64,000 nt of DNA, from NCBI RefSeq assembly GCF_000711225.1, contig NZ_JOMG01000002.1, forward strand, positions 1,128,501-1,192,500. The letters run 5' to 3'. The translations under genes were made by a program, and so were the position numbers. Positions 18,894-27,087 of the stretch are shown here, one piece after another; within the stretch, counting starts at the first letter, position 1, and each line of letters begins with the position of its first letter. This DNA comes from Pelobacter seleniigenes DSM 18267 (lineage in GTDB: Bacteria; Desulfobacterota; Desulfuromonadia; Desulfuromonadales; Geopsychrobacteraceae). The notes under the pieces are model-generated. The model did not search any database, was not told the DNA's origin, and saw nothing but the letters and a program-made list of their open reading frames with translations.

Positions 18894-19733
18894 TTATGCC
18901 GCCAGTCGGATGGTCGGTCCGGCGTAGCCGGGCCGGGGTTTTTGCCAATATGCCTCATCCGGTGTTCTGTCGTCCAGACTGGAATGGGGGCGCTGGCTGT
19001 TGTAACGATCAATCCAGCGGCCGATTCCGGCCCTTGCCTCGCTTCCTGTTTCGAATGCGTTGAGATAGATGCATTCGTATTTGAGAGACCGCCAGAGTCT
19101 CTCGATCATGACGTTGTCCATCCAGCGTCCTTTGCCGTCCATCGAGATTTTAATGTCGGCATCCTTCAGCACGCTGGTGAACGCATAGCTGGTAAACTGG
19201 CTGCCCTGATCGGTGTTGAAGATATCGGGCTTGCCATGGCGCTGCAATGCTTCTTCAAGGGCGGCAACGCAAAAATCAGCATCCTGGGTATTGGACAGCC
19301 ACCAGGAGAGAACCTTGCGGGCGGCCCAGTCCATGATTGCCACCAGATACAGAAAGCCGCGCCGCATCGGGATGTAGGTGACATCAGTGCACCAGACCTG
19401 ATTCGGCTTATCAATTGTCAGCCCCCGCAGCAGATAAGGATAAACCTTGTGCTGTGGATGCGGTTTCGACGTGTTCGGCTTCTGAAAGATGGGCGAAAGG
19501 CCCATCAGCCTCATCAGTCGGCCAATCCGCTTGCGACTGACAGCGTAGCCCTGGCGGCGTAGATGGCATGCCATCTGCCGGGCTCCGCAGTAAGGTGTTT
19601 CGAGAAACTGCTCGTCAATTAGGCGCATCAATTCCAGGTTGAACGGATTCTCGCCGGTCGCTTCATAGTCATAGGACGAGCGACTGACGGTTAACAGTTC
19701 GCATTGTCTCGCAATGCGTGGGGCCAGCGACAT
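18894..19733 (-). CDS. IS3-family transposase OrfB
   Basis: 279 aa. N-terminal HTH_21 region (YCGARQMACHLRRQGYAVSR), then an rve integrase core with the DDE triad: WCTDVTYIPM (D), IFNTDQGSQFTS (D) and NVMIERLWRSLKYECIY (E), ending with YNSQRPHSSLDDRTPDEAYW. It lies in the same reading frame as OrfA, separated by one TGA, rather than in the -1 frame usual for IS3 members. It probably has its own start. Confidence 0.93.
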   Translation of the reverse strand: MSLAPRIARQCELLTVSRSSYDYEATGENPFNLELMRLIDEQFLETPYCGARQMACHLRRQGYAVSRKRIGRLMRLMGLSPIFQKPNTSKPHPQHKVYPYLLRGLTIDKPNQVWCTDVTYIPMRRGFLYLVAIMDWAARKVLSWWLSNTQDADFCVAALEEALQRHGKPDIFNTDQGSQFTSYAFTSVLKDADIKISMDGKGRWMDNVMIERLWRSLKYECIYLNAFETGSEARAGIGRWIDRYNSQRPHSSLDDRTPDEAYWQKPRPGYAGPTIRLAA

Positions 19734-19769
19734 GGCCGGGTTCGACCAGGTTTTTCCTTCGAGCGTGGC

Positions 19770-20057
19770 TCAGCGACCGAAGGCTTTGGCCAAAAAATCG
19801 CGTTCGACGGTGAGCTGGCCGATTTTGGCGTGTAGTTCCTTGATCTGAGCCTCGTCAGCCTTGGTGTCACGCTCAGATTTGCTGGAAAAAGCAACGGCCA
19901 TGTTTTCGATGGCCTGCCGTTTCCAGGGGGTCATCATATTCGGATGGAGGCTGTATTTTGCTGCCAGCTCCGCCAATGTTTGCTCGCCCTTGATCTCTTC
20001 GAGGGCAACCTTGGCTTTGAACTCTGCTGAATACCGCTTCCGCTTGGTTTTGCTCAT
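19770..20057 (-). CDS. IS3-family transposase OrfA
   Basis: 95 aa. A helix-turn-helix of the transposase_8 type (RKRYSAEFKAKVALEEIKGE, TLAELAAKYSLHPN) is followed by a short leucine-zipper-like helix (IKELHAKIGQLTVERDFLAK). It supplies DNA binding for the OrfAB transposase. It starts about 45 bp inside the right inverted repeat. Confidence 0.92.
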   Translation of the reverse strand: MSKTKRKRYSAEFKAKVALEEIKGEQTLAELAAKYSLHPNMMTPWKRQAIENMAVAFSSKSERDTKADEAQIKELHAKIGQLTVERDFLAKAFGR

Positions 20058-20314
20058 GGGTGATTCTCCTTTGTCAGTGTACGGCTATCCACCTTACTAC
20101 ACTGTCCGAATTCTGGGGACCACCTCTGTTTTTCAGGGAGAGTATTTTGGCATCAACAAATGCGGACCGTATCAGTGACGGGTTAAAATCAGACGTCGGG
20201 GTGGGCCGAAACAAGTCAAAACATTCGAAGCATGCGAAGACGCTGCTCGCTGACTTTTATTATCTCCTAGTTCAAAGAAATCCCCTCTTTCTTGTAGAAA
20301 AAGGGAATTTAAAA

Positions 20315-21667
20315 TTACATTTTCAAAACTGGACGATTTTCGAGGTTTTGAAATGTTTTTAGATTTCTTTTGCATAATTCTCGGAAGTCATCTGACAAAA
20401 GTTCTTCATTTGCAGCACGTTCCCAAAACTTCCTTGCAAGAGCTCTTATCCCCTTGGAAGAGGCGGTCGGCGGGAGGCCCTTAAAGCTGATGGGGTCAGA
20501 AGACATGATGCCACCAGACCTTGGCCGGTAAATCATCGGTGTCATGTCATAGATCGGTGCTAAGTCAAACCCGCCAATATTTGGATAAAATGACAAGTTT
20601 CCTAAATGCATATCGGTATTTCCAATCAAAGCTCCAAAGCCCTCAAGCTGCTGAATACGGGTCCTATCTTCATCTGATATATACTTGTTTCTATTGAACT
20701 CTTCTGCGCATTCCGTCCAGGTATCACAACCGCCAATGAATTCCGCTTCCAGGGACTTCATTGAGAAAAGAGGAATCCGACCCCAAAGTCCTGTTCTGTC
20801 AAATCTTGCCGATTCTAAGAAGGTCCAATTTTCAGTTTGTAAAACTCTGGTGACAGCACTGTTGAACCCGTTATTGAAGAGGGTTTCTGATGCAATGCTT
20901 TCGCAAATTAACAGATCTGACCACCTTATTCCTTCATCTGAATTTCTTGAAGCAAATTTGACGATAACTCGATGAGGCCCATCTGGCCCCTCGACAATAG
21001 CTGTAAATTTGGGTTGTTCTCCACCGGCAGAGGACCCGGGGGCTTCTCCCTCAATCGCCATGGCTGCTAAGTCATCATAAGCTTTGAATCTGTCTTCAGA
21101 TGATAGAATAGTCGGATCAGTTGCCACTTCTTCCCAATAGCGTTCAAGTGATCCTTGTCCGATTATCAAACATCCAGGCATATCTTCACCACGAGATGTT
21201 AGGGCCACCAGTGCATGCACGTCAGTCCATACATTTAAGTCTTTTGGCAGATCTAGCTCTCTTGCATAATTATGAGCAAATGAGCGACCCATAAATCCTT
21301 CAGGATTCATGTTTTGAATAGGATAGGGTACGTGGTCAAGAAAATTGATTTTAGAGCTTTCATGAAGTTGTAAGCCGTATTCATTGGCTGCAAGAGTAAA
21401 AAGTTTCCCGTAAGGGCTAACATCGCCGCGGGTATCTACCTGGTAAAGGGAAATTTCAGTCTCAAGCTTCGGATGGACTTGTTTCTTCAGGCCATACCTG
21501 GCAGATCGGGCTGCCCCCAAAAGAATAACGTCAGGCGCAAGTCTTTCGACTGCCCGAGAGATAGCAGACTGACTGAGGTTAAGGTGCTGTTGAAGGAAGG
21601 AGCTTGTTTGGCTCCCCATGCTCAGTATCTGTCGAAGTTGAGTGTCTTGACCTTCTGCACGACTCAT
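20315..21667 (-). CDS. yjjJ: HipA-family kinase of the YjjJ/HipH type
   Basis: 450 aa. The N-terminal ~70 residues are a winged-HTH-like segment (LQQHLNLSQSAISRAVERLA), then the HipA kinase fold. ATP/P-loop-like SSAGGEQPKFTAIV near residue 215, the catalytic loop GNTDMHLGNLSFYP near 350, and the metal-binding DLAPIYDMTPM. This layout, HipA with its own HTH and no separate HipB, matches E. coli YjjJ (HipH), a self-contained toxin homologue. No antitoxin gene is adjacent, consistent with that. The ATG is preceded by GAGGT. Upstream repeats (21679-21720) suggest self-repression by the HTH. Confidence 0.88.
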   Translation of the reverse strand: MSRAEGQDTQLRQILSMGSQTSSFLQQHLNLSQSAISRAVERLAPDVILLGAARSARYGLKKQVHPKLETEISLYQVDTRGDVSPYGKLFTLAANEYGLQLHESSKINFLDHVPYPIQNMNPEGFMGRSFAHNYARELDLPKDLNVWTDVHALVALTSRGEDMPGCLIIGQGSLERYWEEVATDPTILSSEDRFKAYDDLAAMAIEGEAPGSSAGGEQPKFTAIVEGPDGPHRVIVKFASRNSDEGIRWSDLLICESIASETLFNNGFNSAVTRVLQTENWTFLESARFDRTGLWGRIPLFSMKSLEAEFIGGCDTWTECAEEFNRNKYISDEDRTRIQQLEGFGALIGNTDMHLGNLSFYPNIGGFDLAPIYDMTPMIYRPRSGGIMSSDPISFKGLPPTASSKGIRALARKFWERAANEELLSDDFRELCKRNLKTFQNLENRPVLKM

Positions 21668-21678
21668 AATGACCTCGT

Positions 21679-21720
21679 GTAGATACGCAGTAAATGAATA
21701 GATAGTGGGTAGATACTATC
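21679..21720 (-). promoter_or_regulatory. Candidate operator of the yjjJ-like gene
   Basis: GTAGATAC is repeated at 21679-21686 and 21709-21716, 30 bp apart (about three turns). The inverted repeat GATAGT (21701-21706) and ACTATC (21715-21720) overlaps the second copy. Located 12-53 bp before the start codon, it is well placed for autorepression. A further GTGGGTAGA lies near 21790. Confidence 0.5.
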
Positions 21721-22069
21721 ATAGATATATTTCTTGTAAATATCTTTTATAAAAAATAAAATTCCACTTTTCTACTCAAAAACAATGAAGAAAGTGGGTA
21801 GAAATTTTATAAAATTCTGTCTTTTTTAAGTTGAAAATTTGCGCAAAAAAACTTTTCGCGCAGATTGGTATTGCAATGGGACAGGGTCTGAGGAATTTCA
21901 AGTCTGGTGTTAAAGATGCTGAAGATGAATTTGAAGATCCAAACTCCCCGAAGCCTTCCCTAAAGAGGTGGCCAGCCCAATCTTCGCTGGTATGCGTGAG
22001 GCAAGGGGCAGGTTTCGGAGAGGTTGATCACGACCCAAAAACAATCAACCGCCGCTCAGACAAGAACTC
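21721..22069. other. Intergenic region between yjjJ-like and AEC permease genes
   Basis: About 350 bp. The part to about 21830 is AT-rich (promoter side of the yjjJ-like gene); the remainder is ordinary in composition and lies downstream of the permease. No gene was supported; no clear terminator was seen. Confidence 0.4.
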
Positions 22070-22975
22070 TTATAAAGCGGAAACCACCAGGGGAATGGTC
22101 AGCATGGAAAGCACCGTGGTCAGAAAGGTACAGCGGGATATAGCCGCCCGGTTACCATTGAACTTTTCGGCAAAAACCCCGCCCAGTGACGCCGTCGGCA
22201 TGGCGACCAGAATCACCGCAATGGCAAGCACCTGAGTGTCAGTGGTAAAGGGGACAAACAGCAAATAACAGAGGAATGGCGCAACAATCAATTTTATCAG
22301 GCTGAGATAATAGACATCGAGGCCTTTGAACACCTCTTTCAGGCTGACATCGGCCAGCATTGCCCCGATGATGAACATGGACAGCACAGTGGTCATGCTG
22401 CCGACCGTTTCCAGAGTGTTCAGAATCGGACTCGGCAATTTAATGGAAAACAGAAAGATCAGAAGGCCCAGAAAAGTGGCGATCAGTGGCGGATTGACCA
22501 AGCTTTTCAGCATATTTTTCATACTGCTTCGGCCGGTAAAGAGCATGATGCCATAGGTGAAGGCAAACAGGTTGAAGGCGATCACGAAGATCGACGTATA
22601 GAAAACCCCGATTTTACCGTACAGGGCGAAGATCAGCGGGAAACCGATAAAACCACAGTTGGAAAAAACCGTGGAGAAATGGAAAATGTACTTTTTCGAT
22701 GCATCAAACTTCCAGTACAGCAATTGGCTGAGCAGGATCAGAAAGAGATGCGCAGCAACGGAATAGCAAAACATGACGATGCCATTGGCAAGCATGTCCC
22801 TGGAAAAGGAAAAGTTGAAGGAATAAAGGATCATGAAAGGGAGGGTGACAAACATCAGGGTTTCGGAAAACCCCTTGAGCACAGCGTCATTGACAATTTT
22901 TCTTTTTCTGAGCAGTGCGCCCACCGCCATCATCAGCAATAGGCTGAAAACCTGATTGATTACATTGAGATCCAC
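22070..22975 (-). CDS. AEC-family permease (auxin efflux carrier)
   Basis: 301 aa, GTG start with AAGGA upstream. About ten hydrophobic helices in the 5+5 arrangement of the AEC family: the N-terminal motif VFSLLLMMAVGALLRKRKIV, NCGFIGFPLIFALYG in the middle, and the C-terminal half with AIAVILVAMPTASLGGVFAE. Members move organic acids or amino acids (malonate, malate, auxin-like) across the inner membrane; the substrate cannot be assigned here. It is separated from the peptidoglycan genes and has no obvious operon partner. Confidence 0.88.
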   Translation of the reverse strand: MDLNVINQVFSLLLMMAVGALLRKRKIVNDAVLKGFSETLMFVTLPFMILYSFNFSFSRDMLANGIVMFCYSVAAHLFLILLSQLLYWKFDASKKYIFHFSTVFSNCGFIGFPLIFALYGKIGVFYTSIFVIAFNLFAFTYGIMLFTGRSSMKNMLKSLVNPPLIATFLGLLIFLFSIKLPSPILNTLETVGSMTTVLSMFIIGAMLADVSLKEVFKGLDVYYLSLIKLIVAPFLCYLLFVPFTTDTQVLAIAVILVAMPTASLGGVFAEKFNGNRAAISRCTFLTTVLSMLTIPLVVSAL

Positions 22976-23018
22976 AACAACATCCTTACTTTTGCAAAAT
23001 TCTTAACGGCTCCAGCGC

Positions 23019-23420
23019 TCATTCCCGAGCCGCCCTGTCCCAGGCCTGTTGCGCCCCCTGCACATCACCAAGAGCCTGTCGCGCCTGGGCAATGATGTTC
23101 CAGTTTTCCTTGCGCAACGGCCGGTTACCAGCCGCCAGGGAATTGGATTTACGGGCCAGGTTTTCGGCCTGGGAAAATAATCCCTGCTCAAATCTGAGCC
23201 GCGCCAACTGCTGCCACAGGACCGGGTTGCGGGGCTCGATCCGCAGGGCTCGTTCCAGCGAGGCGTCGGCCTGATTCAATTGCCCGGCAGAGGTTTGCAC
23301 TTCGGCCTTTTCAAGGAGGGCGGTCACCGCCGGATTCCGCGAGGGGGCGGAGGTCATGACCGTACATCCAGACATCAGCAGAAGCAAGCAAACAACGATA
23401 GTACAGCGCATTTCTTTCAT
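23019..23420 (-). CDS. TPR lipoprotein
   Basis: 133 aa. A short signal peptide with lipobox LMSGC (Cys near residue 19) is followed by about two to three tetratricopeptide repeats (ALLEKAEVQTSAGQLNQADA, RIEPRNPVLWQQLARLRFEQ, NIIAQARQALGDVQGAQQAW). Probably anchored in the outer membrane facing the periplasm. It overlaps the end of the PBP1b gene by 4 bp, so it is likely an accessory of that synthase, comparable in role (inferred) to LpoB-type activators. Confidence 0.85.
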   Translation of the reverse strand: MKEMRCTIVVCLLLLMSGCTVMTSAPSRNPAVTALLEKAEVQTSAGQLNQADASLERALRIEPRNPVLWQQLARLRFEQGLFSQAENLARKSNSLAAGNRPLRKENWNIIAQARQALGDVQGAQQAWDRAARE

Positions 23421-25726
23421 TTTCCAAATAACCTCTTAAACCAGCCTTTGATCGATCCGCCGACCGAGTTCGGGCCACAGGGGGCCGACTCCGTGGGTGC
23501 GGATCCGCTTATAAATGGCAGCTGAACAGCATTGCGGCAGCCTTCTGCACTGAGCAGCCCCGAATCCGGATCGATCCAGACCTGCTCGATATTATCCGGC
23601 TCCGCCAACAGCAACGGTTCGTTGCTCAGCTGCGCCATCATCTTACCCCAGATCGTCAGCGCTCCGCTCGCGCCGGTCAGGCCGGTCGGTTGATTATCAT
23701 CCCGGCCGACCCAGACCACCGCCACCCGGTTGCCGGTCATCCCGGCAAACCAGCTGTCGCGAAAATCATCGGTAGTTCCGGTTTTCCCGGCGACAGCCAG
23801 GTTTTCCGGCAGATAGGCGGAGAGCCCCTTGCCGGTTCCCCGGCGTACCACTTCCTGCATGGCTGCGGTGGTCAGATAAACGGCATCCTGATCGACCACC
23901 TGTTTAACGTCCAGTGGATAACGCTGCAACGGCTCGCCATTGGCGGTCAGGATTTCCCGAATGGCCCGCAACGGGGTGAGAAACCCGCCACCAGCCAGGG
24001 TTTGATAAACCTGGGTCACTTCCAGGGGGGACAGGCTGTTGGCACCAAGCAAACTGGCCGCAAATTCGGGCAGGTCCCGACTGAGTCCGAGCCGTTGCAG
24101 ATTGGTCATAACCCTGTCGACCCCAAGCTCCAGCCCCAGCCGCGCCGTCGCGACGTTGTAGGAATCCGCCAGCGCGGTCAACAGGGGAACCTCCCCGTGA
24201 AACTGGTGATCATAGTTTTCCGGAGCCCAGTCCGCCGTCCCCGGCTGCTCAAGGAGCAGAGGGCTGTCATCCAATTGGGTGGCCAGAGTGTATTTTTGCG
24301 GCTGTTCCAGTGCGGTCAGATAAACGATGGGCTTGATCAGCGAACCGATGGGGCGCAACGCATCCAGCGCCCGATTGAACCCTTTAAAGCGAGGATCACG
24401 CCCCCCCACCACGGCCTCGACCTCGGCATTCTGGGCACTGGTCACCAGCACCGCGCCCTCCAGCACCTCCGCCGGCATGCCCCGGTCTTTTTCCAACTGT
24501 TTGAGGGATTGGCTGAGTGCGCTTTCTGCCGCATGCTGAACCTGCGGATCGAGGGTGGTAAAGATTTGCAGCCCTTCCGAGCGAAGGTCCTCTTCACGAT
24601 AATTTTGCCGCAACTGCCGATGCACCAGCGCTAGAAAAGCCGGGTAAGGCGAGGTTCCCCGCGGTGGTCGCTCAATCACCCCGAGAGGTTCCGCTTGCGC
24701 AGCGGAGAGCTGTTGCGGGCTGAGATACCCTTCTTCCGCCATCTGCTCCAGAACCAGATTGCGCCGGGCCAACGCTCGTTCGGGATGAGTGCGGGGATTG
24801 TAATAGGATGGCCCTTTGAGCATTCCCACCAGCAAAGCCGCTTCGGCCGGATCCAGCTGGCTAGCCGGTTTGTTGAAAAAATACCTGCTGGCCAGGCCGA
24901 TCCCGTTGATACTGCGATTGCCATCCTGACCAAGGTAGACCTCGTTCAGATAGGTTTCGAGGATCTCCTGTTTATCGTAATGCAGCTCCAGCAACAGGGC
25001 CATCACCATTTCAGTGAATTTACGGCGCAGGGTGCGTTCAGGGCTCAGGTAAAAATTTTTGACCAGCTGCTGGGTCAGGGTACTGCCTCCCTGAACCCCA
25101 TCGCCACTGAGGGTTGAGATCAACGCCCGGGCGATGCCGCGCAGGTCAATGCCGTGATGGGAATAAAAACGCCGGTCTTCGGCGGAAAGCAATCCGTTGA
25201 TCACATAGGGGGAGACCTCTGCCAATTTCACCAGCAGCCGGTCTTCGTTCTTCCCTGGATAAATCCCGCCGATCAACGGGGGATCCAGACGCACCAGGCT
25301 GAGATCCTTCCCCGTGGCACTCTGTTCCAGGGTCTGCACCCGGCTATCGGCAAAAGTCACGCGCAAACTTATTTGATCACGAAAACCATCCCCAAAAGTA
25401 AAGGGGCGCAGCACCAGATCCAGGGTCCGGTTTTGCCAGTGAAAGGTTCCCGGAGCCTGCGGCTCAGCAGTATCTTTGTAACCGAGCAGCGCCAGCTCGG
25501 CGTTCATAGCCGCTTTGCTCAAAGCTTGGCCCGGGTAAAGCTCCAGATCCCGGGCATAGACCTTGGCCGGTATTTTCCAGCGCTTACCTTCAAACCGAGA
25601 GCGGACGGAATAATCGAGGTAAAGAGTGTAGACAACGGCAACCAGGAGAAAAACCATTGTCCCGAAAAGGAGCACTCTCTTTATAGGAAACCGGTTAACT
25701 TTTTTAGACTTTTTTCGACGTTTCAC
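23417..25726 (-). CDS. mrcB: Bifunctional penicillin-binding protein 1B
   Basis: 769 aa. Basic cytoplasmic tail and one TM helix (VLLFGTMVFLLVAVVYTLYL), a UB2H-like domain (PAKVYARDLELYPGQALSKA), then GT51 glycosyltransferase with EDRRFYSHHGIDLRG, GGSTLTQQLVKNFYLSPERT and LLLELHYDKQEILETYLNEV. The transpeptidase domain has the active-site Ser in RPIGSLIKPIVYL (SxxK), SYN in ADSYNVATARLG and KTGTT in AGKTGTTDDFRDSWFAG. It polymerises and cross-links peptidoglycan in the periplasm. It forms an operon with the TPR lipoprotein. Confidence 0.96.
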   Translation of the reverse strand: MKRRKKSKKVNRFPIKRVLLFGTMVFLLVAVVYTLYLDYSVRSRFEGKRWKIPAKVYARDLELYPGQALSKAAMNAELALLGYKDTAEPQAPGTFHWQNRTLDLVLRPFTFGDGFRDQISLRVTFADSRVQTLEQSATGKDLSLVRLDPPLIGGIYPGKNEDRLLVKLAEVSPYVINGLLSAEDRRFYSHHGIDLRGIARALISTLSGDGVQGGSTLTQQLVKNFYLSPERTLRRKFTEMVMALLLELHYDKQEILETYLNEVYLGQDGNRSINGIGLASRYFFNKPASQLDPAEAALLVGMLKGPSYYNPRTHPERALARRNLVLEQMAEEGYLSPQQLSAAQAEPLGVIERPPRGTSPYPAFLALVHRQLRQNYREEDLRSEGLQIFTTLDPQVQHAAESALSQSLKQLEKDRGMPAEVLEGAVLVTSAQNAEVEAVVGGRDPRFKGFNRALDALRPIGSLIKPIVYLTALEQPQKYTLATQLDDSPLLLEQPGTADWAPENYDHQFHGEVPLLTALADSYNVATARLGLELGVDRVMTNLQRLGLSRDLPEFAASLLGANSLSPLEVTQVYQTLAGGGFLTPLRAIREILTANGEPLQRYPLDVKQVVDQDAVYLTTAAMQEVVRRGTGKGLSAYLPENLAVAGKTGTTDDFRDSWFAGMTGNRVAVVWVGRDDNQPTGLTGASGALTIWGKMMAQLSNEPLLLAEPDNIEQVWIDPDSGLLSAEGCRNAVQLPFISGSAPTESAPCGPNSVGGSIKGWFKRLFGK

Positions 25727-26037
25727 AACTGGTCTCTTTTCATTTCATAAACAGCATTCAGCTCTGTTGGACGAACTTGCAAACGGTGATTTTAACAGAA
25801 AAAATGATGAACTGTCAGAAGTTAATCACAAGCGGAGGGACATTATCAGCAAAGCGGTACAGAAACGGAGCGTACCTTATAACCAATCGGGATCACATCC
25901 AACCCTTGACCAATGGCCGGGCCACCGAGCGATCAGAACGCCCCAAATAGTCGGCACAAAAAAAGATCTAAAAGATCTTAGTTATGCCCTACCAGGGAAC
26001 CAGGCTTTCAATTAAGAAAATATTTTAAGACACCTGG
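25727..26037. other. Intergenic region upstream of mrcB
   Basis: About 310 bp. Presumably holds the mrcB promoter and the end of the pdxA transcript. A small AT-rich repeat (AAAGATCT twice, near 25961-25978) is visible; no gene was found. Confidence 0.4.
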
Positions 26038-27087
26038 TTAAGCTGAATTCTCAGCTTGGCGCCCTCTGGCCATCATGGCTCCATATTCGATCGCATTGAT
26101 CATACTCTGGGCGCTGGCGATATTTTTTCCGGCATTTTCAAAAGCAGTCCCGTGATCGACCGAAGCACGGACAATGGGCAAGCCGAGGGTCACATTGACC
26201 CCAGTCATCCCGGACCAGGTTTTGGTTTTGTCGTCGTAAATGAAACTCTTCATTTTCAGCGGGATGTGCCCCTGATCATGATACATGGCAACGACCAGTT
26301 CAAAACCGCCGCCGGCAGCCTTGCAAAAAACCGTGTCTGGTGGAAACGGTCCCTGGGCATCGATCCCCTCCTTACGGGCCGTCTCAATCGCCGGAGCGAT
26401 AGCTGTCTGTTCTTCATGACCGAACAGACCATTTTCCCCGGCATGGGGATTGAATCCAGCGACGCCGATCCGCGGCTTGGCAAAACCGAGCTGGCGGCAG
26501 GCGTTATGCCCGAGGCGAATGACATCAAGAATCCGTTCAATGGTGAGCTGTTCGCTAACCTTGACCAGGGGCATATGGGTAGTCACATGAACGACCCGCA
26601 GATCCCCATCGGCAAGCATCATCGAATATTTGTCGGTTCCGGTCAGTTTCCCGTAGATTTCAGTATGCCCGTCATAGTGATGGCCGGCCAGATTCATCGC
26701 TTCTTTGTTTAACGGCGCAGTGACCGTGCCGTCCAGTTTCCCAGCCAGGGCCAGGTGGATAACCGTTTCCACCGCACGAAAAGCTGCTTCGCCACACTGA
26801 GCGCTGAGCTTGCCGTAAACAAATTCAGCCAGCTCAAGGCGACCTACCGGCAAGACATCAATGGTGCCAAAGGTTCCACGAGCCTGTTCCACCGCAGTGA
26901 TGACATTGATCTGCAGGTCGGCCTTAACCACGTCAGAAACGGCCAGTTGGAGAATGTCCGGATGACCGATCACGATCGGTGCGCACAGATCATAAATCCG
27001 TTTTTCACTCAGGGCCTTGACAATAATTTCCGGGCCGATCCCGGCGGGATCACCCATGGTAATTCCCAATCTGGGTCTGCTACTCAT
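26038..27087 (-). CDS. pdxA2: PdxA2-type 4-phosphate dehydrogenase
   Basis: 349 aa from the ATG at 27087; this start matches the family N-terminus RPRLGITMGDPAGIGPEI. The frame is open for 53 more codons, but that part lies inside the kinase gene. Key motifs: MGDPAGIGPE, TAPLNKEAMNLAGHHYDGHT (metal-binding His), GFNPHAGENGLFG, and the C-terminal AMYHDQGHIPLKM. PdxA enzymes oxidise 4-phosphohydroxy-L-threonine; the PdxA2 group, next to DUF1537 kinases, acts on 4-phospho-threonate/erythronate in sugar-acid catabolism. The neighbour supports PdxA2 rather than vitamin B6 synthesis. It overlaps the kinase end by 8 bp. Confidence 0.9.
   Translation of the reverse strand: MSSRPRLGITMGDPAGIGPEIIVKALSEKRIYDLCAPIVIGHPDILQLAVSDVVKADLQINVITAVEQARGTFGTIDVLPVGRLELAEFVYGKLSAQCGEAAFRAVETVIHLALAGKLDGTVTAPLNKEAMNLAGHHYDGHTEIYGKLTGTDKYSMMLADGDLRVVHVTTHMPLVKVSEQLTIERILDVIRLGHNACRQLGFAKPRIGVAGFNPHAGENGLFGHEEQTAIAPAIETARKEGIDAQGPFPPDTVFCKAAGGGFELVVAMYHDQGHIPLKMKSFIYDDKTKTWSGMTGVNVTLGLPIVRASVDHGTAFENAGKNIASAQSMINAIEYGAMMARGRQAENSA

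Larger units (their letters stand above)
18835..20126 (-). mobile_element. IS3-family insertion sequence
   Basis: About 1.29 kb element carrying orfA and orfB on the minus strand. Imperfect terminal inverted repeats begin GAGGTGGCCCCG at 18835 and, read from the other end, GAGGTGGTCCCC ending at 20126; inner parts share GGACAG. TG/CA ends typical of IS3 lie at 18839 and 20122. No direct target duplication is evident, which fits a later deletion on one side. Confidence 0.85.
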
